A stretch of DNA of 64,000 nucleotides, from NCBI GenBank assembly GCA_021234155.1, contig JAJEKV010000052.1, positions 2,784,254 through 2,848,253 on the forward strand, read 5' to 3'. Made by a program: the position numbers and the translations under genes. A model generated the notes under the pieces. That model was not told the origin of the DNA. It ran no database searches and worked only from the letters and a program-made list of their open reading frames with translations. Of this stretch, positions 1 to 9,187 are shown piece after piece (positions within the stretch are counted from its first letter, which is position 1; each line of letters opens with the position of its first letter). This DNA is from Isoetes taiwanensis. Taxonomy: Eukaryota > Streptophyta > Lycopodiopsida > Isoetales > Isoetaceae.

Positions 1-409
1 TCTAATACAAAAGTCGAAGATGGTACGACCGTTCCTTTAATGCCATATTTAGGTCCTGAATATAACTCAAACACTTGGCATAAATTGAGTAAGCATCAGT
101 GGCGCATGCTCATCTATGGCCTAAATTCAAATGCACGAACAATATCCAAGCCCAGTGACTACGCAAGCTTCACATATATTGATGGTCGTCCTCAGTTGCA
201 TGGAAACCTTGCTGCTTTTATTAATAGCTCTATCGAGAATCCTGAAGCTACCAATTGTGAATTTGTCGAGGCAAACAAAGACCAAGAAGAATTTTTAGGC
301 GTAAAATTGATGGAGATATATCATGGTTTATGCTATAAAAACTTTGTGTATTGGTGATGAATTGTTCATTGAATATGAATACGGTAGACCAATACCGGAG
401 GTCCTTTGA
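1..409 (+). pseudogene. SET-domain-like gene fragment, frameshifted
   Basis: The reading frame is open from the window edge and gives about 119 residues (the first in-frame Met is at base 40), ending in a stop at 357. The segment GNLAAFINSS followed by ATNCEF resembles the core of SET-domain methyltransferases (GN-x-x-RFINHSC-x-PN), where the chain forms the pseudoknot around the cofactor. The expected closing motif GDELFIEYEYG is present but lies in another frame, reached by a shift near base 320-335, and ends in a stop at 407-409. The NHSC core is changed to N-S-S, so catalysis is doubtful. SET proteins transfer methyl groups to lysines on histones or other proteins. It lies on the opposite strand from every mobile element in the window. 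It could be a decayed host gene end or a captured fragment. Family call moderate; function unknown. Confidence 0.55.
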
Positions 410-451
410 TGATGTACTCAAATTACTCATATAATTTTCGTCGGAATGCAC

Positions 452-497
452 CCTCCTCCTCCTCCTCCTCCTCCTCCTCCTCCTCCTCCTCCTCCTC
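452..497. repeat. (TCC)n microsatellite at an element 3' end
   Basis: About 15 copies of TCC, then TCTTCTTCGATGATG. It occupies the position that other elements fill with (TTC)n, so on the sense (minus) strand this element ends in GGA instead of GAA triplets. Confidence 0.95.
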
Positions 498-594
498 TTC
501 TTCGATGATGTTCTCACAAAGACTATGTACAATTAAAGTTTAACAACAATTAAAAGACTTCGTTCAAAGTGAGCACATATTTCCCAATACCTAC

Positions 595-612
595 CCTGGG
601 TTTGAAACCAGG
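595..612 (-). other. C-hairpin (CCTGG/CCAGG) near the element 3' end
   Basis: A five-base stem CCTGG/CCAGG with an eight-base loop, preceded on plus by a CTACC block and followed by CCACATCAGG. The same hairpin sits 50-170 bases to the right of the GAA site in most elements. The stem changes in a paired way to CCTAG/CTAGG at 3584 and 29239, and to CCCG/CGGG at 51298. Confidence 0.6.
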
Positions 613-1106
613 CCACATCAGGTACTCCTACTCCCATTTTAATCTTTAACGTTTTGGAAAAATCATATAAGAATATAATACAAGTAATAGATTTCATCTT
701 TAGATATCACAGTATTAAATAGATCATGTAACTTTTTCATTTAATCATAATTGTTTCATTCAAGTTTTAAACTGTAGACATAGGCTTGGTAAATCTTGTT
801 TTTTTGGAAAATACAACCTGAAATATCATTAACATATACGTATCTGGATCCTTAAAGAAGTAGTTCAGTAATATTCAATTTTTTATATAAGCTATCATCA
901 TTCATATATTTCAGAGCAGAGCTGGATCCATGAAGATCTATTCAATTTTCAGTATTTAGAATTTTTCAATTCACAAACACAACCATTTGTGAGCAAGATA
1001 CACTATTATGTAGTCTGTACCAACTTAAATAGAACCAGACCAGTCATATACTTGTCTAACTTGTCACCACTTGATTGTACTTCCATTTAAAGAGGAAAGA
1101 TCTCAC

Positions 1107-1222
1107 CAAGTATTGGTACAAGCATTGCATCAGACCATGTTCTTCTTATGGTCCATTGATTGTAACACCAAACATCCGAAAATAACTCCAGGAGAGAGAG
1201 TAGGAGAGAGAGTTCTGGTTAC
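1107..1222 (-). other. Exon-like block between TGCAG and GTGAGATC
   Basis: On minus this block starts after TGCAG (GTAACC) and ends in TTG before GTGAGATC. Equivalent blocks lie at 5854-5998, 29711-29819, 37091-37202, 42962-43095, 51937-52041 and 59932-60066, with conserved borders but divergent interiors. Several copies have stops in all three frames, so it is probably non-coding: an alternative exon or part of an intronic RNA. Confidence 0.5.
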
Positions 1223-1317
1223 CTGCACCCAAGCAATGACAAAGTTAGCATAAATTGGTAACTAGCCAAGGGGCGTCAGGTAAGCTATAGAACACTCTGG
1301 CTTATCGCCCTTCACCT
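1207..1317 (-). ncRNA. Conserved pseudoknot RNA element, copy 1
   Basis: On plus: AGAGAGTTCT (1207-1216), a hairpin GTTACC/GGTAAC, a stem AAGGGGCG/CGCCCTT with inner GTAAGC/GCTTAT, and the inner loop AGAACACTCT (1289-1298). The loop pairs 9 of 10 bases with 1207-1216, making a pseudoknot. On minus the block is bounded by TAG|GTGAAGG and TGCAG|GTAACC, like a 93-nt intron with a TGCTAA-type branch site. No ribozyme core was recognised. Confidence 0.6.
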
Positions 1318-2620
1318 ATTATTTTCAGCATTGTTAAATTATATTAACCCAATAGAGTCTCATGATTTCAGTAGGTTAATACAAGCTGACAAAACTCATT
1401 AACTAGTTGGTGGCCAATACCAATAGGGTATTCTACTTAAAGCCTACTAGTGATCAGAGTTGAGGAAAAACAACATATATAAGCCCTTGCAAAGCCTCAT
1501 TACAAAGCGAACCTCTTGCCTATGGCTGGCTGTCCAACTTAACCTGTGTACTTGAGATGAAATTCATGATTGTTGTGCCTTATTCCTTTTCAACAAGGTG
1601 GCACCGGATCATCATACAACCATCATATAACCATATAGTGCTGACTTACTTTGTAGACCTTTATATAAGCGGAACTAAATCAGCGAGCAACACACTTAGA
1701 CTAAGGACATCAGGTACAATGCAAGCCCCTGCACTGCAATGTAATCTAACCTACAGCATTTAACAACCTTAGCAAACTTGAGTATTTCTAAGCACTCCAC
1801 AACATAGACCTAGCAGCAGTCATGCAAAAACATGAGTATGAAGCCACCTACAATCCCAAGCCTAAAGCAAACCGATGTGCAACACTATGAACCCAACATC
1901 ATATGCAAAAGGCAAACACCAAATAAGAAAACAACTGACACAATCATGTAGCTACACAAACAAGGTATGCTGCACACAACCACTCAACCCTAATATGCCT
2001 GCTATTTTCCAACCTGCATGCCATACAGTACCGCTATATGCATGGTCTAACACAGCACTACAACATTGAAATAAGGCAACACTATTGTTTGCTTTTGCTT
2101 TTGAACAGATAATCATACATAATAGTTACAAGAACCTGAATGTGTTCGCTCCGCTTTTCTAGCAGTAACGCCAAGCTCCATTATGAATCTGTGTATCACG
2201 TCTGCTAAACTAGAGCCAGAAATGGCTATCGGTTTTGAGCCTACCACAGATAGATTATCATGAATATTGTTAGCTCTAAATCAATATTTAGAGGAAAGGA
2301 ACAGAGCACCAATGCCTTTGTTCAAGCCAAAACTTTACCTTGTATCAGATTAAATCGGCTTGTTTCTTCCATTTATGGCAATATTTTATCTAGATGTGGA
2401 TCATCATATCAACCAGCAAAGATTCGAAATGGCTTTTAGCAAATAGTTATGGCAACCTCGCAGCCAAATCGACAGCTTACTCCCCATTTTCATAACAGAG
2501 AACCCCTTAAAAAACCATGCATCGAAAGCTATCTGATACTATAGCTCTGCAATCAGGCATTTCCGATGCTGTTCATATCATTTGGTATCTGATGCTATCA
2601 TATCATTTCCGATGCTATCT

Positions 2621-2640
2621 GAGCGGCCATTTTGGCGCCA
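2621..2640. promoter_or_regulatory. E2F-like palindrome TTTTGGCGCC
   Basis: GCGGCCATTTTGGCGCC lies in the presumed 5' region of this element. Related sites lie at 50152-50170, 53313-53326, 58561-58573 and twice at 60834-60885. TTTGGCGC fits the E2F consensus TTTSSCGC. Binding is untested. Confidence 0.3.
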
Positions 2641-3424
2641 GATGCAGCCATAGCAGATGCCTTAGCAAAGCCACGAATAAAATTTTGCCCCAATATATTT
2701 TTGGCACCAACGTATGCCCTAAATTCAAGACCATTTAATTTTAATGCACAATTTTCTATCTTTGAAACTTTGTTGCCTTCATATACGTGCCACTCTTAGC
2801 CACTTTGCACATTTAATGCACCTTAGAGTATCATAAGAAGCAAATGAGCGCTTCCACCAAAGTGACATGCAATTGCAATTGCATGTTGCTCCACTTGCCT
2901 CACATGCATTTAAAGCAAATGCATGCATAAGATTAAAGGAAAAATCCCATAAGCTATATCTTTAGTTTATACAAAGGGCTAGCTTATTTACCATGTAGAG
3001 GCGTTTGTAAACAATAATGCCAAAGTGCCTTGATTTCCTTGCAATTTCTATCCATTGGAATTTTTTGCCTTCTTCTATGCAACATAAGCTATTTAGAGCG
3101 ATAGACCATTGTTGACTATTTTCAAATGTCTCATTTTCAGAAGTCCTTTATCCCATATTTTAAATGTGGAACCATATATTTCTTTGGAGGGTTTGAACCC
3201 CTACTTATTTTGTGATGCCATATAGGTTTAAATACACATCATTTATTTTCTTGCAATAGATGCACCAAATACCATAATAAGTGTAAAGGTTATGTGTGCA
3301 GGTCTTTTGCATTTTAAACCAGTGCTTCCACCAACCTAGGCACCATAGCTTGCCATGATGTCAAATAAATACATGTGTCGATTTCTTTTTCTCTTTCCAA
3401 TGATTTGAAGAATCAAAAGAGAAT

Positions 3425-3494
3425 TTCTTCTTCTTCTTCTTCTTCTTCTTCTTCTTCTTCTTCTTCTTCTTCTTCTTCTTCTTCTTCTTCTTCT
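3425..3494. repeat. (TTC)n microsatellite
   Basis: About 23 TTC units at an element boundary. The 60-base left flank is repeated left of the tract at 5331. Confidence 0.97.
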
Positions 3495-4282
3495 TTTTAC
3501 CATTTACATCCAAACTTACACTATTAAATGAACGAGTCACGTTAATAGTTCCATATAAGATGTAAACTCTACCATATATCCACCCTAGTATTTAACTAGG
3601 CCACAACATACCTTAATATATCCATTATGAAACAAATACTGCGTATCCATCATTCAAATTATCATTTTTGTAAAACAGTATTATTTTCAATCTGTACATT
3701 TCCATTTTTCATCTTACATTTTCAGTCATACTTTAGTCATATTTGAACTGTTAAATAGCTTTGTTTCCGTCTTAATCCTTTCCATTTTTCATCTTACAAT
3801 TTCTGTCATACTTTAGTCATATCTAAACTGTCAAATAGCTTCGTTTCAGTCTTAATCATTTCAATATTTTTTGATACAGTAGTTTCAGTTTTGCACAATA
3901 GTAATACACATTTAACATCTCATAATTTTCCTGGTAAAGCTTTATTTATATTGGATCACAAATTCAAGTTCAACAATTATGTTCAGCAAGTGTAGCATTT
4001 CAGCATCTATATATTATGAGCCATATAGCTGGACTCCCAATTATATTTTTCAGGATATTTTCAATAACTAAGTTTAACAGCACGGTTTACATTGTCTATT
4101 CTCATTAAGAGAAATATGGCTATATTTATCAGATTTAACGTGCTTAACAGCAATGTTTAACAAAGCCAAATAATCAGACCCATGTAAGGATCCCTTTATT
4201 AGAGTATAAGCATGGAAGGATCTCACCAAACGGGGGTTTAGGATATTCCCCCCACGTGGTAGAACCCCCCTTTGGTAAATCG
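3495..4282 (-). mobile_element. 3' fragment of an array element, cut by the SINE array
   Basis: It retains the GAA end, the C-hairpin as CCTAG/CTAGG (3584-3600) and the GTGAGATC donor (4222-4229 on plus as GATCTCAC). The exon-like block is cut a few bases further on, where SINE sequence begins. The pseudoknot is missing. The interior is AT-rich with two imperfect copies of a roughly 75-base segment (around 3700-3775 and 3780-3855). Confidence 0.6.
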
Positions 4283-5262
4283 AGAAATGGTCCAAATTTT
4301 TGTATTTTTTATTTTTGGTCCAGCTAGACTAGTCTTGTCACTAGAATATCATCTTGTACAGACTAGCTAGAAATATCCTACTGCCGGTCAAGGCAACCAA
4401 AGTGGAGGACACGTATAGGCACAAGTTCTACCACGTCGGGGATCATGGCCAGATAACCCCAAAGAACCAACTCCCAAATATAAACATACACTGGCCGGGT
4501 TTGAACCCCCGACCAAGTGCACATTTATTTTGGCATTACTAGGCCTATACCAACTCACCACACATCCGTTGGGCAAAACTTTAGCCATACATGCACACTT
4601 TGTAGGCGGGGATATCTCCGCCTTAGGAAGTCACGGAAATTTTGTATTTTTTATTTTTGGTCCAGCTAGACTAGTCTTGTCACTAGAATATCATCTTGTA
4701 CAGACTAGCTAGAAATATCCTACTGCCGGTCAAGGCAACCAAAGTGGAGGACACGTATAGGCACAAGTTCTACCACGTCGGGGATCATGGCCGTATAACC
4801 CCAGTAACCAACTCCCAAATATAAACATACACTGGCCGGGTTTGAACCCCCGACCAAGTGCACATTTATTTTGGCATTACTAGGCCTATACCAACTCACC
4901 ACACATCCGTTGGGCAAAACTTTAGCCATACATGCACACTTTGTAGGCAGGATATCTCCCGCCTTAGGAAGTCACGGAAATTTTTGTATTTTTTATTTTT
5001 GGTCCAGCTAGACTAGTCTTGTCACTAGAATATCATCTTGTACAGACTAGCTAGAAATATCCTACTGCCGGTCAAGGCAACCAAAGTTGAGGACACGTGA
5101 TAGGCACAAGTTCTACCACGTCTTGGGATCATGGGCAGTATAACCCCAAAGAACCAACTCCCAAATATAAACATACCTTGCCGAGTTTGAACCCCCGACC
5201 AAGTGCACATTTATTTTGGCATTACTAGGCCTATACCAACTCACCACACCATCCGTTGGGCG
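4283..5262 (-). repeat. Tandem tRNA-derived SINE array, three copies
   Basis: Three copies with a period of about 340-345 bases. On minus each has an A-box-like TGGTGAGTTGG and a B-box GGGTTCAAACCC about 50 bases on (plus positions near 4498, 4838 and 5183), the internal RNA polymerase III promoter of tRNA-derived SINEs. The body carries TTTATATTTGGGAGTTGGTT, and the copies share a GGTCCAGCTAGACTAG segment at the right. Tandem arrangement is unusual, since SINEs normally insert singly. Confidence 0.7.
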
Positions 5263-5330
5263 GAAGTCAAATAAATACATGTGTCGATTTCTTTTTCTCT
5301 TTCCAATGATTTGAAGAATCAAAAGAGAAT

Positions 5331-5550
5331 TTCTTCTTCTTCTTCTTCTTCTTCTTCTTCTTCTTCGAATTCTTCTTCTTCTTCTTCTTCTTCTTCTTCT
5401 TCTTCTTCTTCTTCTTCTTCTTCTTCTTCTTCTTCTTCTTCTTTCTTCTTCTTCTTCTTCTTCTTCTTCTTCTTCTTCTTCTTCTTCTTCTTCTTCTTCT
5501 TCTTCTTCTTCTTCTTCTTCTTCTTCTTCTTCTTCTTCTTCTTCTTCTTC
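5331..5550. repeat. (TTC)n microsatellite, longest in the window
   Basis: About 220 bases of TTC with small interruptions near 5366 (TTCGAATTC) and 5442. The right flank, GAATATGTTCTTACAAAG, is the A-family internal site. Confidence 0.97.
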
Positions 5551-5984
5551 GAATATGTTCTTACAAAGACTACGGTCAGATAATGTTAAAAAACATTTAA
5601 AAGCCTCGTTCAGAGTAAGGACATGTCTCCCAATATCTACCCTGGTGTTTTATGCCAGGCCACATCAGGTACTCCTACTTCCATTATCCCTTAATATAAT
5701 CAACATTTCACAATATAGCTTAAATTTAGATCTTATTGTAATATGTATAACATGTACTTAAACCTTTACTTGAAATAGTAATCATTCTTTATTTATTTAT
5801 CATGAAAAATATAATCGTTTTACAATATCAATTTGCCAATAGAAAGATCTCACCAAGTTCTTGCCATAAATCATATTCCTCTTCAATCTTTTTATAACTC
5901 TTTAACTCAGCAATTTTGATTCCAAATATTCCCATCTCTTTCGAGTTAACGACCACCCTAGAAACAAAATAGAGACAATTGGAG

Positions 5985-6107
5985 GAGAGAACCCGTACCT
6001 GCAGCCAATCAATACACAATTAGCATGATAATGGTAAATGTGCAAGGGCCAAAAGGTACATTGGGTCTCTCAGTTTATCACTGATCACCAATTGTATCCT
6101 TTTGCCC
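5985..6107 (-). ncRNA. Conserved pseudoknot RNA element, A1
   Basis: Same topology as copy 1 with different sequence: GAGAGAACCC (5985-5994) pairs with loop GGGTCTCTC (6063-6071). The main stem is AGGGC-CAAAAGGTA with TATCCTTTTGCCCT, and TACC/GGTA forms the side hairpin. Copies lie at 9653-9776, 13285-13408, 16737-16860 and 20359-20481; units 3 and 4 have lost the CTGCAG at the acceptor. The 5' border on minus is AG|GTCACC, weaker than the GTGAAGG of other families. Confidence 0.55.
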
Positions 6108-7040
6108 TGAGGTGACCTTAACTAGAAAGGATTGGAATAGTAGCATATTTAGCATTATAATTTCTCAATTATCAATCATTCCCATTAGACGAGAACTAAT
6201 TTCTTAGTCCCAAATCCAGCTGGTCATGTTGATAATTGTTCAATAGCATGATAATTTTCTTACAACTTTAAATTTTCAGATGTAAAAATCAGATTTCATA
6301 CTCTTCTTAATGTTTTAAACAAGATAATACTTAAGCGCATACATTTAAGTTATGCGATTCCATTTTTGCCTTTCAATAAACCAAGGCAGCAAAAAATCTA
6401 ATGGAAACACAGAAATATGAAATATTTAGCTAGTCTAATCCATTTAGCAAATATCTTAATCATTTTAATCATGAAACAGTGAAGAACCTGATATTTGAAG
6501 TCTCCAGATAGGATACTCCAGAATAGGCATACATCATTGCCTAGAATGCCATCAAATAAATCTTTAGCGCATTTCAGCATTTTCCAGGAGCCATAATACA
6601 TAGCATGCAACCATGTTTTAATCACCAGCAGATGACGTGCGTATCATCCTCCACCTTAAAATGCATCTGTATTATAAGGCAGAAACAGAAAGTATATATT
6701 TCAAGCTCATTTGCAAGCCTGTTATTTGTGTTCAAAGTTAGCATTACCACATCGATCTCAAAGTTAGCAGTAAGAACTTGGCGAAGAGGCAAAATACCCT
6801 TTGGCAGTGCCATTTTCTGCAGGAGATGACTCCATGCATGGAACTGTATTTTGCTTCACAATCTGTCTGGAAACCAAGATTTGGATCCCATAAATCTCAT
6901 ACTAATTTCGAAATCCATAAATATCAGGAATTTCAATAAGGAACTTACCAACAGAACTCTATTTTGAAGACATTGAAGCAATGAAAAACCGAAGAAGCTG
7001 CTAGTATAGAAGCTCTTACAGCGTATTAGCAAATGTGTAC

Positions 7041-7425
7041 AGCGGGCTAGTTTGTATTATCCGGCCCCCCCCTACTGTATTATCCGGCCTAGACACCTAT
7101 AGTAGTATCCGTATTCTTTGGTACTTTTGCCCCCTTTGGAAGAATCCCAAAAGCCCCTCTTCTACATCGTCAAAATACCATTATTCTAAATTAAATCAAA
7201 TTATTAACTGTTTATTTAGAATAAAATTGGATAGTAGGTCGATTAGGTATGTTGTGGACAAAACTGCCTGTTTTGAGCGCGCCGCATCGAAAAGTCTGCG
7301 GATGCATGGAAGGGGCGGTTTCTTCTTCGCTAAACTACCAAAGGGGGGCGGATGCTACTGATGGGTCGTCGGGCCGGTTTCTTCCGGGGGGGCGGGATAA
7401 TACGACCCTCCCGCAAAATTACCCG
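7041..7425. mobile_element. TIR (MITE-like) insertion in A unit 1
   Basis: A segment bounded by TTTGTATTATCCGGCCCCCC on the left and, inverted, GGGGGGGCGGGATAATAC on the right. It interrupts sequence that is continuous in unit 5 (near 21421). Related copies lie at about 10700-11085 and 17795-18170, and a collapsed remnant at about 14330. No transposase was seen. Exact ends and target duplication are blurred by local sequence corruption. Confidence 0.5.
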
Positions 7426-7430
7426 ACAAG

Positions 7431-7646
7431 ATCATAAACCATTTTTTGAGACATGGCAGCCATCAAAGTCCTGTGAAGCAGCTTCATGGCTATGACAACG
7501 ACCTTCTTTTTGGCCATAGCCTGGCAAAACGAACTTGGAAGTGCCATATAGAGCAAGCTACGACACTTTTTCATATCTGGATCGCTCCATAAAGCCGTAT
7601 TTCCAGCAACAGATCCTACAACATATTTTTCAGCTACAAATGGCAA
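7431..7646 (-). CDS. Candidate small exon of A units (MPFVAEKYVVGS...)
   Basis: An open frame of about 72 codons beginning MPFVAEKYVVGS and containing a basic stretch, QAMAKKKVVVIAMK. In A unit 5 the frame runs into a possible donor, CTG|GTACGC, at 21421-21424. It is largely kept in units 1 and 5 and broken in units 2-4. A diverged counterpart near 49560-49740 has stops. I do not recognise the family. It may be the first coding exon of A elements, in the place of the MPKGVY exon of B and C, or a chance frame. No membrane segment or signal peptide is evident. Confidence 0.3.
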
Positions 7647-8664
7647 CCCTTTTCATAAGAGGTCTGCAAATCCAAACTTTTGATTCTAAATCCGGTTAGA
7701 ACCGACATACTAGGCAGCCCTTTTGCAGAATCGGCCCATGCTATTTGTGGTCTTCTTTAGCTTTTAGGCAGATGCGGCTACATTAGCCATCCAGAACAAC
7801 TCATCCATTATACAGAAGCAAACCCTAGGTTTAGGGCTATTTAGGGCATATCGAAAATCAATGGTAATTTTAGCCCCAAAATATTTGGCAGAGTATCCAT
7901 TGAAACCTTATTACAAGAAAAACCTTCATCATCTTTTCGATAAAATGCTTTATCAACCATTACAAGAAGCTTCCCCAAGCATATAAGGGCTTGTCGCCAC
8001 TTCTCCAAGCATATAACGGCTTATGCTTATTGCCGCAACTACACCAAGCATATAAAGGATTTTGCCATACTTTGCTTTTTGTAGACAATTTGGTTTTTGC
8101 CATACAAGCTATTAAAAAGCACATCCTAGATCGTAAGATGATTTTTCATGGGGTCCACATTTAACATAAGGGTTTCAAACTTTGTAATAATAAACCTTCT
8201 CTTTGATTAAATATAGTCCAAAATCATTTTTGTATCACCACTGGGATATGCACGTCACTTATAAAACCTTTATACCCCATATAATATTTCGTATCCATGC
8301 TTCTCACAAAATAGCAAGTAAAGCTCTAGTGTTTTTTGTACACAAGAACCATTGAGGTAAAATATTTTAGTTGTATCCACTTCTGAGGTAAAATGTTCTA
8401 CCCCATAACTTCATCTCAACACCATAACTTCATCTCAACTTTGCACATGCATCACCCTTCAAGTTTGCATTTCATGCCAAATCGTGTCATATAGCCACCT
8501 CGTGCCATAAGCCTCTATAAATATTCAAACAAATTGATACTTCCATAATTATTTCCAAAGCATAAGGCCTAAGCCAAGATTGTAATATGCCCTAAGGCAA
8601 TTTTGCATCTTAAACCAACTTTATTACGAAGGGCAAATTGGCCCCAACCTTTCAAAAAGAATAT

Positions 8665-8770
8665 CTTCTTCTTCTTCTTCTTCTTCTTCTTCTTCTTCTT
8701 CTTCTTCTTCTTCTTCTTCTTCTTCTTCTTCTTCTTCTTCTTCTTCTTCTTCTTCTTCTTCTTCTTCTTC
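8665..8770. repeat. (TTC)n microsatellite
   Basis: About 35 TTC units between the 5' region of unit 1 and the 3' tail of unit 2. Confidence 0.97.
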
Positions 8771-8855
8771 TCCCACATCCCTCCCTCGGGGATGTAGGAC
8801 ACCACTTTTATAAGGAAAGTAGGACACCCCATATAAAAGAGGGTCCTACTTATAC
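8771..8855 (-). other. 3' tail box and hairpin of A unit 2
   Basis: On plus, CCCACATCCCTCCCTCGGGG is followed by a hairpin whose arms are AGTAGGAC-CCC and GGGTCCTACTT. The same module lies at 12406, 15855, 19476, 31979, 39373, 41661, 44704 and 54051, with paired changes in the stem. Confidence 0.65.
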
Positions 8856-9165
8856 CGAAGAAAGCAGATTAATCTACATGAGATATTGATATTTTGAAAT
8901 TTAGAGTATTAGGTACATTGGCCCTAATCTCTATGCCATGGCACTATGGACCAAGGTCTTTTTATAATCTTAATATGTCAAGTTAATTTCGATGGGCCAT
9001 ACATACCATGGATAGCCCGGATATATGCATTATGTCATTTCATAGGCTATGACCATTTACCATAAGATATGGTAGCAGAACCATTCAACTGTAATAGAAC
9101 ATAAGTTAGTAATGCTAGATCCAAATAAGGAATCAACATTATTTAATGGTTTCGGAAATGATGTG

Positions 9166-9187
9166 TTTGCTGAATACCTCCAGCAAA
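9166..9187 (-). other. H-hairpin beside the internal GAA site
   Basis: TTTGCTGAATACCTCCAGCAAA, an inverted repeat with one mismatch, about 20 bases before TTTCTTCTTCG. The family forms are TTTGTTGGA-TAAC-TCCAACAAA (29108, 36501), TTGCTGGA-TACC-TCCAGCAA (58365) and TTGTTGGAC-TT-GTCCAACAA (42266, 45309). Confidence 0.6.

Larger units (their letters stand above)
498..3424 (-). mobile_element. Short array element, no protein ORF
   Basis: A non-autonomous member of the array. Reading on minus it has a 5' region next to the TTC tract at 3425, an E2F-like palindrome (2621-2640), the conserved pseudoknot (1207-1317), an exon-like block (1107-1222) ending at a GTGAGATC donor, the CCTGG/CCAGG hairpin (595-612) and the GGA tract. 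ORF1 and reverse transcriptase are absent. Between 1.4 and 3.4 kb I see only AT-rich non-coding sequence; the short ORFs there show no conserved family. Confidence 0.7.
5551..8664 (-). mobile_element. A unit 1, non-autonomous element
   Basis: First of five tandem units. On minus: a 5' region starting at 8664, a candidate small coding exon (7431-7646), a TIR insertion (7041-7425), the pseudoknot (5985-6107), an exon-like block (5854-5998), the C-hairpin (5641-5659), then GAA. Unlike units 2-5 it lacks the 3' hairpin tail and joins the GAA tract directly at the internal site. ORF1 and reverse transcriptase are absent. Segments 6.1-7.0 and 7.7-8.66 kb hold conserved but apparently non-coding sequence. 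Confidence 0.75.

Noticed and set aside
1207..1317. Known self-cleaving ribozymes for the pseudoknot
   Set aside because: I looked for hammerhead (CTGATGA plus GAAA), HDV-like (P3 and catalytic J4/2), twister and pistol layouts. None fits: the conserved cores are missing or strand order differs.
4283..5262. CRISPR-like array
   Set aside because: Only three long repeats with a tRNA-like promoter and no short spacers; SINE tandem repeats explain it.
5281..5583. ORFs with long Ser, Phe, Leu, Lys, Glu or Arg runs over the TTC tracts
   Set aside because: They are translations of the microsatellite in different frames, not genes.
7825..7850. AAACCCTAGGTTTAGGG as a telomere repeat
   Set aside because: Only one inverted pair of plant-type telomere units, repeated because it belongs to every A unit. 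Not an array of telomere repeats.
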